From Kalaharituber pfeilii (Eukaryota; Ascomycota; Pezizomycetes; Pezizales; Pezizaceae): a DNA stretch of 64,000 nt. The notes under the pieces were generated by a model, which worked only from the letters and a program-made list of their open reading frames with translations, did no database searches and was not told where the DNA came from. The stretch is from positions 186,001 to 250,000 of the forward strand of contig WHUZ01000016.1 in NCBI GenBank assembly GCA_015179045.1, in the 5' to 3' direction. The position numbers and the translations under genes were made by a program. Positions 42,746-53,490 of this stretch are shown here, piece after piece; within the stretch, counting starts at the first letter, position 1; the number at the start of each line of letters is the position of its first letter.

Positions 42746-42900
42746 AAGGCACACATTGGCATCACGCAGCAACGGGAGAGCGGACCGAGCGGCAAAGCTC
42801 GGAACCTTCATCCGAGGCACGGAGAGCGCAACCGCCTACAAACCACTCCAACGACTAGGCGCACTTACCGGCAATCTGGCAGGGCCGATGGCCTGAGAAG
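42746..42900 (+). pseudogene. LINE-A RNase H fragment in opposite orientation
   Basis: The plus strand gives NGRADRAAKLGTFI and TAYKPLQRLGALTGNLAG, the end of RNase H. It is fused head to head with the minus-strand fragment, with no tail of its own. Confidence 0.65.
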
Positions 42901-43170
42901 AGGAGACACCGACAACAACCACTTCAGAACGAGCATTCGGAAGTGACTCTACAACCGCAATGTCCCCCCCCAGCGAAACCCACATAGATCGAAAGCTCTC
43001 AGTGCGCTGAGTCTTTTGATCTAATTTCTATCCTCCAAAAATGCAACCTACAAGTTTCCCTCTCGAGGTGAAAGTTTAAGGAAATCCTTCACTCACCACC
43101 TCGTTGTCACGCACCAAGAACCAAGTCACGGAGGGACGCCCCCCCCCAACCCCCCGCCTCCCTCCCGCCG

Positions 43171-44756
43171 TTGGACCAAATACCAGAATGGGGGCCCTTG
43201 AAGGAGGAGCTTTTAAATAAAGATATTGAGTGGGCTATGGTGGTCGCCTCAATGTGGAAACACCATATGGGACACGATCGTGGTCCAAAGGAAGGGTCGT
43301 TCCTATGTATAGAATTTTGCGACGATGAATTCGATGCAGTTTTCTTAAACCCCGAGGGTCCAGACGACCCTCATCTACGGTCCGACGACCCATCCCCCCC
43401 ACCTGCTACCATCCTGGGCCCCAGCACCATCACCACCGTACACTCGGAGAAGCCCTTCAGAGTTATGGAACCCACCCTGACACCAACAGCACTGCCCCCC
43501 CTCCTGTGGCGACCCCCTAACTCAGACATCCGTCTAGCCAGGACGCTTATGCCATTAAGTGCCGGCTGAGCGACAAGGAGGCGAAGAAGATAGCCTTAAC
43601 ATCCCCGGTCACACCCAAAGCAGGTGGTGCGCCTGCCACCACCGAAACACCGAAACCACCAACCCCCACACCCGCCCTCTCCCCCCGCCCCCAAACCTCA
43701 CCTCCACATCCCAAAGCCAGCCCACACGCCCCGACCGGCCCCAACAACACCCCACAAAACATGGCATTGTCGTCTATGGCATAGCCCTGAGGAAAGACTT
43801 GGGGAATGTCAGAAGATGGTTGGAGGCCTCTAACAGTTACGCAGGCGGACCGGAGAAGACCCCCCCCCCCCTGGCACTCCACCGCTCTCGCAGCACCACC
43901 ACCAGCGCCATTGACCAGCCCCCCGCACCACCACCTGCCGACACACTTTGGGCTCAGCCCAATTACAAGCATAGAGACGGCACCGGAGCCCGAAGCCCTG
44001 AACTTCAGCGGGGTCTCCACGACATATTCGGTAGATCCCACCCCCACCCCGCCCCGATCCCCACCAGAAAGCGCAAAGCGGCGTCGCCACAAGACCCGTA
44101 CGCCCTAAAGAAGAGACTAGACGACAAGGAGGCAATAAAGATTGCCTCCGCGCCTTCGATCAGGACTCCATCACCACCCGCGGATAGCCCCCCGCCGCCA
44201 GCACATATAGGACAAGCCAACCAACCCTCGCGCCCACTCCCGCTCCCATGCCCATGCCCACGCCCACACCGATGAACAATCCCCCTCGCGCTCCCAAAGC
44301 CAAATCCCCGTTCCATCCAAACAACCCTGCTGCCACCACCCCGAAGTTCGGCATCGTAGTACACGGGATAGCCCTGAGAAAGGACCTCAGGAATGACCGA
44401 ACACACCACCACCGTCGCCACACAAGCCAAGACGGAAGCTTCCGACCCAGCAAGAAGCGTTCCGGCGACACCGTGCCACCACCAAGACCTCTGTCAAGAC
44501 TGGAATCGTTGTACATGGGGTAGCATTGAGGAAGGATCTGGGGAACGTACAACGATGGCTGGTTGCAGACAACAAGGACCTGAAGAAGGTGGTTGGGATC
44601 CGTTGGTTGAGAAAGAAGGACCTACTAGTTGGAGAGGGGAAGAAGACGAGCTCCATAGTGGTTTATCTGGAAGACCAACAGGACATCGACAAGGTGCGAC
44701 TCGGAGGACGATGGTTGAAAGTGAGCCAGTACGAGGCGGATAGGGGACGGAGATGA
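43171..44756 (+). pseudogene. Element C protein: ORF1-like, Pro-rich with RNA-binding-like C-terminus
   Basis: The first part (43171-43569, EWAMVVASMWKHHMG, FCIEFCDDEFDAVFLNP-like) is followed by Pro/Ser/Thr-rich sequence in shifting frames. The block GIVV(H/Y)G(I/V)ALRKDLGN occurs three times (near 43760, 44345 and 44505). Only the last continues into the full C-terminal domain (VGIRWLRKKDLLVGEGKKTSS, IVVYLEDQQDIDKVRLGGRW), which ends ADRGRR and stop at 44756. This GIRWL...SSIVVYL...VRLGGRW pattern resembles the RNA-binding domain preceding the zinc knuckles in LINE/Tad-type ORF1. Here the protein stops before any knuckle. Confidence 0.6.
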
Positions 44757-44931
44757 GGAAGGAGATGAGACGGACTGGCCGCTCCCCCCGCAACACTATG
44801 TAAACCGCGGGCATCATGTATTTAAAGTTGCTTACTTCTTTCTTTTTGGAGTTTTTTAATAAAAACCCTCGCCATAGCCCTTAGGGCGGCAAGCGAGTAT
44901 TGATATAAAAAAAAAAAAAAAAAAAAAAAAA
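43171..44931 (+). mobile_element. Element C, longest copy
   Basis: Coding sequence for an ORF1-like protein, a ~100-bp 3' UTR, and the LINE-A hairpin tail (44873-44902) plus A-run to 44931. No endonuclease, RT or RNase H sequence lies anywhere in the copy. The left limit is uncertain. Confidence 0.75.
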
Positions 44932-45420
44932 GTCCAAAGATGGATGGAGGCAAATAACAAAGACCTAGGGGTTCTTTTGGGGATACGATGGCTAAGAAAG
45001 GAGACGACGCTAATCGAGGAGGGAAAACAGACAAGCTCGGTGGTGGTCGTGTACCTGGAGAGACCAACTGAAATAGACAAAGTGAGGCTAGGCGGAAGAT
45101 GGCTCAAAGCATGCCGGTACGAGTGGGACAGAGGCCGGAGATAGGATGAAAGACGCCTCCTCACCTACCGACATGACTGTTACTGTCATTGTTGTATCAC
45201 TTCCCCTCCACACAGGAGTTTCCGAGGATCTCTACTTGTATCTGGTACTGTCATTGTTGTTATTTCTCACTTCCCCTTCACATAGGAGTTTCTGGGGATT
45301 TCTACTTTTATATCTTACTTTCCTTTTATTTCATATGTAACTAAACATCGCCATAGCCCGTAGGGCGGCATGTGATTAATGATATATAAAAAAAAAAAAA
45401 AATAAAATAAAAAAAAATAA
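44932..45420 (+). mobile_element. Element C, second tandem copy (5'-truncated)
   Basis: Starts VQRWMEANNKDLG, runs through VVVVYLERPTEIDKVRLGGRW to a stop at 45144. It carries the hairpin tail (ATCGC...GTGAT version) at 45349-45380 and an A-rich run. It begins directly after the poly(A) of the previous copy. Confidence 0.85.
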
Positions 45421-45745
45421 GTAAGACCCTAGAGATCAGATGGCTGCGGAAGAAAACAATCTTAATGGAGGAAGGCAAGCAGACCAGTTCGATGGTGGTA
45501 TACCTCGAGACACAGAAGGACATTGGGAAAGTGAAACTCGGGGGAAGGTGGTTGCAGACGAGCGTGTACGAGCCGGACAGAGGAAGGAAATAGACAGGTC
45601 TCGGTACATGACTCTCGGTTTTGATATTCTACCCGCATCATGTATGAGCACCGCATGTATCTATCTACTTTCTTTTCTTTCATTTATAATAAACCCTCGC
45701 CATAGCTCTTAGGGCGGCATGTGAGTATTGATATTAAAGAAAGAA
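45421..45745 (+). mobile_element. Element C, third tandem copy (5'-truncated)
   Basis: Starts at KTLEIRWLRKKTILMEEG, includes SSMVVYLETQKDIGKVKLGG, ends EPDRGRK and stop at ~45600. Hairpin tail at 45697-45727 with a short degenerate A-run. It follows immediately after the A-run of the second copy. Confidence 0.85.
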
Positions 45746-46049
45746 GAGGAGACAAGAGAACACATATGGGATAGGTGCAGAGCCTGGAAGATCAGATGAC
45801 CAGAAGAGAAGGACGCCGGCAGCTTCAACTTGTGCTATAACAGGTAGAAGCTTCTCTTTGAATATTTATGTTTACTCGCGTGCTGCCCTGGGGGCTATGG
45901 CGAGATGTTAGGTACATAGGAGATAGTATATGGATATAAAAATTGAGATACATGCGAGGTGTATGGATGGAAATAAGATAGGATAAAGAGTTGTGTAAGA
46001 AACTGACTCCCCGTTATCATTTTCCTTCGGCGGGTGTGATAGGTCTTCC

Positions 46050-48590
46050 CTGCCTCCGGGCCAAGTTTTCTCCCTCCAGATCTGGCACTCGTCTAGGAGA
46101 TGTCTCGTAGTCTCCTCTCGTTCCCCACACTATCTGCATTCGGGGCCGTCGGCTCTCCCTATTCTGAATCTCCATGCCCTGAGTCCCTTGCCCCTGGGTA
46201 GCCCTGTGAGTGCGCCCACGTGGTGTCCCCGTCGTTGTAACGGTCTGTAGTTCAGTCTTGGTCGGTTCGTTTCCTCCGTTCTTCGTGCTTTTGCCTTCTG
46301 GTTGATGCCGGGTTCTGTGATGATCTCGTCCTGGTATTGTAGGAATGTTGCGATCTTGGTAGCCCTATTGGCTGCCGTGTTCCCGGAGATGCCCTTGTGG
46401 CTCTTGACCCATAGGACCGCCATTTCGGGGTTGCCCTTGGCGACCCTGTCTTCCCACTGGCATGCCATCCTGAGTGCATTGGTGGCGCCGTCCGGGGTGG
46501 GGAGGCCTTGGGATATCTTCCACATCTTCCCTATGGCTACCTTGGAGTCTATCATGATTAGCATGTCCGCCACGTCCGTCTTGAGGGCTTCAGCGATCGC
46601 CAGGAGTTCCGCATCGTTGACTGTTGCTCTGTGTCCCAGGTGGGTCGATGCCATCCAGGTCTGTGTGTGTAGTCCCGCCCCTGCTCTCTTCTCCATCCTG
46701 CTGCCGTTGGCGTACGCACTCGTCCATCCCTTGTCTTCTTCTTCCGCAATGCGTAACTCCCATACTTCCTTCTCCGAGTCTGGAGCCAGGGAAGGAAGGA
46801 TTGTCAGGGAGAGGGGTTGGCCGAGTTGTAGAGAGCCCTTGAGGTGTGTCTGCCATTCTTCCGAGTCTTCAAAGGGTTCGTCTCTGAATCTGAGTGCCCT
46901 GGCTTCTGTTCTCGTGAGTTCTCCTTCCGCGAAGGCGTGGATTGACTCCAGGTTGGCCAGGCCCTCGGCAATGTCCCTTCTAGTGCCCCATGACGCCTGG
47001 TTATAGATCTCGTTACTGTGTATTGCCATTTTTCCAGGGTCCGCAGGTTGTTTTCGGCCGGTTTCGTGTTGAGCCACGCCCAGCTTCCCCACGTCGCAAT
47101 GAGTCATGCAATCGACGTGTATAGCTGTCTTCTTTTGCTTGGTGATAGCTTTGTGAGGCGTGAAGCTTCTGTCCATGCTGCCTTCCCCAAATTTAGTTTT
47201 CTGTTATGGTGTTCCTGGAATTTTAGCTCCCAATCGACCTGGAACCCGACCAGCCGGTAGCTCGGGCCCTTGACCCCTAGGATTAGTGTTTCCCGTTTTT
47301 TGGGGTCCAGCTTGAAGCCTTACTCTCCAATTTCCCATTCCAGTCTTGTTCGGTGCTCCTTGATCTTTTTTTTTTCGCTTTTATGTCAGTAATCGCATCC
47401 CGCCCTATGGGCTATGGCGATTTTTAAGTACATGTAAAGGAGAATAAATAAAAGGAAAAATGAATGCGGAATGACGGAAAGTGAATACGTGAAACCATTA
47501 TTCTTTCATGTGTCCCATCAAGCTCATCAGTGGATCTCTGTCTCCGCCCTCTGGGGGTCTTGAGATGTCCGCCCTTCCTCCCGGCCATACCCTTTCCTTC
47601 CAGACCTGGCACTCGTCCAGTAGGTGGCTGGTCGTCTCTTCTCGTTCCCCGCACCATCGGCAGTCCGGGCCGTCGCTTTTGCCTATCTTATGGCGCCAGG
47701 CTCGCAGGCCTTTGCCCCCCATCAGTCCAGCCATGATTTTCACGTGGTGGCCCAGTCTCTCCAATGGTCTGTAGCTCAGGTGTAGGCGGTTCCTTTCTTC
47801 TGCTCTGCGGGCTTTTGTTGCTTGTCGTATTCCAGGCTCCGTGACCAGCTCGTCGTGGTATCGCAGGAATGTGCCGACCTTGGCCAGTTTATCTGCCTCG
47901 CTGTTGGCAGGTAGCCCTTTGTGTCCTTTTACCATAGAACCGCCACGTCTTTGCCCCCTCGTGATAGTCTCTCCTCCCATGCCAGTCTAAGTGTGTTGGT
48001 TGCGCCATCGGGGGTCGGGTGTCCCTGGGCTATTTTCTGCATCCTCCGTATGGCCGTATTGGAGTCTGTCGCTATCATGACTCCGTCTCGTCTGACTTGA
48101 GTGCCTCGGCAATCGCCAGTAGCTCTGCGTCGTTGACCGTGGTGTGCTCCTTGATCGCTTTCTTGAGGATTGTCCTACACTTGCTGGAAATAACACAGTG
48201 TTTGTCGTCCACGTAGGCGCGTGTTAAGTGCCTGGCGCTGGTCTGTCTGATCGCTGTTCTTATGCTGGCTAGGAAGAGTACTGGTGAGAGGGGAGAGCCC
48301 TGTGGTGTGCCGTCTGTCATCGTGGCGCTGGCACGTTTTTGTCCGTCCTAGTGTAGGTTGAAGCGGGTTGGTTGTAGGATCCCTTCTACGAGTGCCGCGA
48401 TGTTCTCATCTTTTTCCCGTATCTGTGTCGTCGCCTTTTCTCGTCTCAGAAAGTTGAACGTGGATTTTATGTCGTCGCCGACTAGTGCTGTCCATTCGGC
48501 CTTGCTGAGTCTGTCGCGTGCCTCTTTGAGTGCTTGCCTCTGTAAGTCCTCAGCCCCTCGATGTGGCCTACCGCCTAGTTGCTGTTCTCG
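46050..48590 (-). pseudogene. LINE-A ORF2 (RT and RNase H), mutated
   Basis: Along the minus strand from the right: GGRPHRGAEDLQRQ, VGDDIKSTFNFLRR, TDGTPQGSPLSPVLFL and YVDD (~48210). The nested element follows, then the thumb (NLGKAAWTEASRLT) and RNase H. The first RNase H motif reads YANGSR instead of YTDGSR, so the catalytic Asp is Asn. NDAELLAIAEAL and MIDSKVAIG follow. The last domain reads NTAANRATK where NxxADRAAK is expected. A stop at 46130 cuts the C-terminal finger. Catalytically dead on sequence grounds. Confidence 0.85.
47366..48143 (-). mobile_element. Nested LINE-A, 778 bp
   Basis: Perfect 13-bp TSD GTGCTCCTTGATC at 47353-47365 and 48144-48156. Poly(T), reverse hairpin tail and the RNase H end on the minus strand (EADKLAKVGTFLRYHDELV, DCRWCGEREETTSHLL, stop at 47498). 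Confidence 0.95.
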
Positions 48591-48593
48591 GAA

Positions 48594-49270
48594 GATGGTT
48601 CAGAGGGGAGATAATCAAGGTGCAGCTGAAAGATGATGTGGGGAGAGAGTCAACCGGAAAAGCAAGACGATACAGATACGCCGCACCAGATGGTTACTGT
48701 CAACACTTTCAAGTGGGCCAGGTCATCGAGTGGATCCCACGCCAAAGAGAAAGGACAGGATGGAGGACATCAAGATGGAAGGAAAGGACGGGCATGTATC
48801 AGCGACGATAAAAGGGATGAAAATCACTGGAGTATACTGGAATAGTGGGGCAGACATAGAGAAGGAATTAGAAGACATTGGACCGACAGACATAATAATA
48901 GGTGACTGCAACAGTCACTACCGCGATTGGTCAAACAAACAGGACACACGAGGAACCAAACTGAAAGACAAAACCGACTGCTGGGGCCTAGAGCAACAAC
49001 TCCCAAAGGGCGCAGTAACATGGGCAAGAATGGTCAACGGACTCACTAGAACAGTAACACTAGATGTAGTATTCATTGAACCTGGGGACTGGAAAGGTAC
49101 CGGGCTATCATGGATTGTCGGATCTGACCACGCAATGATTTTCGGCAAACTTACCTCAGCAAGAGTAGGAATGAGAACCATAAAGGTAACGGATTGGGAC
49201 AAGTGGGAAGAATTTGTGGAGAAATGGGGAAACAGAACCCTGGCAGAAGGCGTCGATGGCTATGAGGAAT
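48594..49270 (+). pseudogene. LINE-A ORF1-end/APE endonuclease fragment
   Basis: Begins in ORF1 (FRGEIIKVQLKDDVGRE, ARRYRYAAPDGYCQHF) and, after a ~390-bp internal deletion at ~48755, continues in APE endonuclease. It shows MKITGVYWNSGADIE, IIGDCNSHYRDW, WARMVNGLTRTVTLD and SDHAMIFGKL. It ends at VDGYEEF, where orientation flips. Confidence 0.8.
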
Positions 49271-50150
49271 TCTCGGTGCGCCTTTATGGCCTGGAGTAAT
49301 TTGGGTAGTGATGTGTGGAATAATATGCTATGGAAGTCATCTACTTATGATCTTGTGAGGTTCTTCTGGTCTGCCTTCCCTGCTACTGGTACTACTCCTA
49401 TTAGGAATAATGCCGGTGATAGTGGAGATCCCTGTGGTGTGCCCTCCATTATTCTACCCATGGCGCGTTTCTTGCCATCCCAGGCTGGGTTGAAGTCGTT
49501 TGGCATTAGGAATGCTTCCACAAAGGCTGCTAAGTTGATGTTGACTTCCTTAATTCGTACTACTACCCAGTCCCTTCTAAGGAAGTTGAAGGCTGATTTA
49601 ATATCGTCTCCTACGAGTGCTACCCATTCTTTCTGCTTCACCCTGTAGTCTATCTCTTTCAGTATTTGTCTCTGTAGGTCTTCCGCCCCATGATGGGGCC
49701 TTCGCCCCAGTTGTGAGTCTCAAAAGAGTGAGTCTTGCTTTTGGAGGAGGTCTGCTATGACTTTCTGTCCTAGTTTGGCTACTGTATTGAGCAGAGTTAT
49801 CGGTCTTCAGCTTCCAGCTTGGTTTCTTCGTTTCCCCTTTTTTAGGATCATAACCATGTTGAAGCCCTTTGCAAAGTCGAATTTGCCATTAATATAATGC
49901 ACTATTTTTTCTCTTACTGCTGTCTACAGTGTTGTACCCTTTAGAAGTTTCAGTAGCCTGTATTGTATGCCATCAGGGCCCGGGGCGGATCTTGATTTTG
50001 TCCCTGATAGGGCTCTATCTATTGCTTTCTTAGCCTGTTGCCAGTCAATCGCTAATCCTGTTGTGGTAATTGTCAGGCTTGTGTGGTCCTTTTCTGTAGT
50101 GATGAAGTTACGTTTTATTAGAATATTAGCAATTGATATAGCTTTGGCCT
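49271..50150 (-). pseudogene. LINE-A reverse transcriptase fragment, inverted relative to 48594-49270
   Basis: The minus strand carries SRSAPGPDGIQYRLLKLLKG (~49980), KKGKRRNQAGS, TLLNTVAKLGQKVI, LVGDDIKSAFNFLRR and EGTPQGSPLSPALFL. YVDD lies just after a stop at ~49345. Stops and frame changes are present. No poly(A) or RNase H. Confidence 0.8.
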
Positions 50151-50994
50151 AAGCTCAAGGGCTGAAGTGCCAACTACTCCTGCAACCTGAGCTTAACTCA
50201 ACAAGTATGACAGGTCTCCCCCGCCAGCGCTGAATTTGACAGATATGACAGGTGCGGCCCGACGGCGTGAGGTGTGCCATAGTGAGTTGAATTTAATAGA
50301 TGGCAGGCCCCACGGCCTCAGGTGAGGAAGAATGAGCTCAATTTCACAGGTATAGCAGGCTCCACCCACTGCTGCGAGATGAAGTAGAGTGAGTTGAACT
50401 TGACAGGCATAGAAGGCCAATCCAACGGCATAAGATAAGGTTAATTTAATACGTATGGCTGAGCTGAATTGATAGACATAGCAGGTACGGCCCGACGGTA
50501 TGAGATGAGGTCAATTTGACGGGCATGGCAGGATCGGCCCGACGGCGTGAGATGAGCCAGAATAAGCTCAATTTGATAGGTATGGCAGATCCGACCCGCC
50601 GGCATAAGATCAGGCAGAAGGAGCTGAATCTGACAGGTTTGGCAGGCCCTATCCGACGGCACGAGAGCAGATAGAATGAGATGGACTTGACAGGTATGGT
50701 GGGCCCAACCTGCCGGCACGAGATGATGCAGAATGAGCTGAACTTGACACGTTTGGCAGGCCCTATTCGGCGGTGTGAGATGAGCCAGAATGAGCTGAAT
50801 TTCATAGGAATTGCAGGCCCGACTAACGGCACGAGATGATACAGAATGAGCTGAATTTGATAGATGTGGCAGCCCCGACCTGTCGGCGTGGGATAGGGTG
50901 GAATGAGCTGAATTTGACAGGTATAGCGGGTACGCCCCGACGGCGTGAGATGAGGTGAAGTTCACAGGTATAGCCGGCCCACGAGATGAGACAG

Positions 50995-51632
50995 TGCAGT
51001 CCACAAAGCAGGAAAAACTGGCAAGGCAAGAACCGCAGACCTAGCGCGGGTGATAGAGCTGATTGCAGAGAGGCGGCGGAGGCTAAGGAAGGCGGATGCA
51101 GTGAAGCTGGCATGGGTCAAGGCCCACGTGGGGATAGAAGGCAATGAGAAGGCGGATGAGTTGGCCAAAGAGGGGGCCAAGTGCATGAGGTATGATGGGC
51201 AGGCCACTGAGGGTGGGCTGCGTCAAGAGTTAGTTCGAAAAAGAAAAGAGGAGAGGGAGCGTGCAGGGTTTGGGAAGGGCAAATTCGTAAAGTGGGGCAG
51301 GAGAGCACTCACAAATTACACATGGCTGCGGACTGGAAAAGGCGGAGCTATTTTTTTTTTTTTAAACATCATTACTCGCGTGCCGCCAAGGCGGAGCTAT
51401 GTGGAGGAGGATGGTCAGTGGCGAGGAGGTACAATGCACATGTGGTGAGGCATGGAGTGCTGAGCATGTGGTGTTCAGATGCACCGGACTGGAGCGGCCC
51501 CAGAGGAAGAACAAAGATGGGGCGCATGTCACCTGGCAGTCCTGGGAGGACCTAGAGGAGAAAGGCTGGAAGCAAGAAGGCGTGGAAGGCGACCCGGTCG
51601 AGTACTGGTTTACCTGCCTCGGTCTGGGGTAG
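50995..51632 (+). pseudogene. LINE-B ORF2 C-terminus (RNase H end, zinc finger)
   Basis: Reads GKARTADLARVIELIAERRR, AWVKAHVGIEGNEKADELA (final RNase H motif with His and Asp), EGGLRQELVRKRKEE and WGRRALTNYTWLR. After a 49-bp interruption it continues WRRMVSGEEVQCTCGEAW and SAEHVVFRC, then GDPVEYWFTCLGLG and stop at 51632. Only the hairpin insert at 51352-51387 breaks the frame; removing it and one TSD copy restores continuity. Best LINE-B sequence in the window. Confidence 0.85.
51352..51387 (-). mobile_element. 36-bp half-hairpin LINE-A insert
   Basis: Perfect 13-bp TSD AAGGCGGAGCTAT at 51339-51351 and 51388-51400. The insert is a T-run, AAACATCATTACTCGCG and TGCCGCC only. That is the 3' half of the hairpin, truncated at the loop. 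Smallest insertion in the window. Confidence 0.9.
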
Positions 51633-52042
51633 CCGGGGACCGGGGGACGGAGGGCACTGGGTGCTCAAGGAGTGTATGTAGATTCCGTAGTTAGTTGTCC
51701 CAAACCTGGCCCGGGTATATGGGTCCCTGCCATAGACTGGTAGCCTGTATGCGGGGTTACGTGAATAAAAAAAAAGAAAATAAAAAAAACCTGAATTTGG
51801 CACGTATGGCAGCCCCGACCCGGCGGTGTGAGATGAGGTAGAATGAGCTGCATTTGATAGGTATGGCAGCTCCGATCCGACTGCACGAGATGAGGTGCAA
51901 TGAGCTGAATTTGACAGCTAGAACAGGTATGGCCCGATGGTAAGAGATGAGGTGAATTTGACAGGTATGCCTGGCCCGAGGCGACGGTGCAAGATGAGGT
52001 GGAATGTATGGCAGCCCCGACCCGACGGCACGAGGTGAGGTA

Positions 52043-52246
52043 TTTTTTTTTTTTTTTTTATATCATTACTCGCATGCCGCCCTGTGGACTATAGATCCAG
52101 GAGTGGGTCTCCCTCCTGTTCCGGCGGGTCCAGGAAGTCTTCCTTCCCTCCTGGCCATATCCTGTCTTTCCATACTCGGCACTCCCCTAGCAGATGGCTG
52201 GTTGTCTCCTCCCATTACCCGCACCAGCGGCAGTCCGGGGTGTCAG
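52043..52246 (-). mobile_element. LINE-A 3' fragment, 204 bp
   Basis: Perfect 12-bp TSD CGAGGTGAGGTA (52031-52042, 52247-52258). Poly(T), reverse tail truncated inside its 3' UTR, then the last ~40 ORF2 codons on the minus strand (finger region, DCRWCG, TTSHLL). Target is the satellite. Confidence 0.9.
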
Positions 52247-53029
52247 CGAGGTGAGGTAGAATGAGCTGAATTTGAGACCTATGGCATGTCTGACCCGAGC
52301 CATAAGATGATGCAGAATGAGCTGAATTTGACACATGCGGCAGGCCTGATCCGATGGTATGAGATGAGGTAGAATGAGCTCAATATGACAGGCATGGCCG
52401 GCCACACGACCCGAGGTAGAATGAGCTTAATTTGGCATGTATGGCAGGCCGGCCCGACGGCATGAGCTGAATTTGACAGGTATGGCTGACAGGAATAGCA
52501 GGTACGGCCCGACGGCAGGAGATAAGGTCAATTTGACAGGCATGGCAGGGTTCGGTCCGACGGCGTGAGATGAGCCAGAATGAGCTGAATTTCACACGAA
52601 TTGCAGGCCCAACCTGACGGCATGAGGTGAGGTGAATTTGACACATATGGCTGACAGCTATAGCAGGTACAGCCCGACGGTGTGAGATGAGCCAGAATGA
52701 CCTGAATTTCACACGAATTGCAGGCCCAACCTGACGGCATGAGATAAGGGGAATTTGACACATCTGGCTGACAGCTATAGCAGGTACAGCCCGACGGTGT
52801 GAAATGAGCCAGAATGAGCTGAATTTCACACGAATTTCAGGCTCGACCCAACGGTATGAGGTGAGGTGAATCTGACACGTATGGCGGACAGCTATAGCAG
52901 GTACGGCCCAACGGCAGGAGATAAGGTCAATTTGACAGGCACAGGGTTCGACCCGACGGCGTGAGATGAGCCAGAATGAGCTGAATTTGACACGTATACT
53001 AGGGCTGAATTTGACAGGCATGGGCAGCC

Positions 53030-53490
53030 CTAGCAATTTCAGTACCCATTCCGGTAGCCATTTCAGCAGCCATTTCAGTACCCATTTCGGCAGCCATTTC
53101 AGCAGCCATTTCAGCAGCAGTTTCAGTAGCCATTGAAGTAGCCATTTCGGTAGCCATTTCACGATCGATTTCAGTAGCCGTTTTGGCAGCCATTTTAGCG
53201 GCCATTTCGGTAGCCCTTTCACCAGCCATTTCACCAGCCATTTCGGCAGCCATTTCACCAGCCATTTCACCAGCCATTTCACCAGCCATTTCGGCAGCCA
53301 TTTCACCAGCCATTTCACCAGCCATTTCACCAGCCATTTCACCAGCCATTTCACCAGCCATTTCACCAGCCATTTCACCAGCCATTTCACCAGCCATTTC
53401 ATTGTGCATATCGGCAGCCGTTTTGGCAGCCATTTCAGCATCCATTTCGGCAGCCATTTGGGCAGCCACTTCGGCAGCCACTTCGGCACG
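53030..53490. repeat. 12-bp repeat array (TTTCACCAGCCA)n within the satellite
   Basis: A pure to degenerate 12-bp repeat, most regular at 53220-53400. It has no stop in several frames and so produces artefact frames such as repeated MAGE or AISP peptides. Confidence 0.9.

Larger units (their letters stand above)
45870..48590 (-). mobile_element. LINE-A copy (RT to 3' end) with nested LINE-A
   Basis: Reverse hairpin tail at 45886-45906 (ACTCGCGTGCTGCCCTGGGG), then RNase H and RT on the minus strand. Interrupted by a same-orientation LINE-A at 47366-48143. At 48590 it changes abruptly to plus-strand LINE-A sequence. Confidence 0.85.
50986..51788 (+). mobile_element. LINE-B, 5'-truncated copy in the satellite
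   Basis: RNase H end and finger coding, 3' UTR, then the LINE-B tail (CCCTGCCATAGACTGGTAGC, GTATGCGGGGTTACGTGA) and A-rich end at 51788. Satellite sequence lies on both sides. TSD not resolved because the target is repetitive. Confidence 0.85.
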
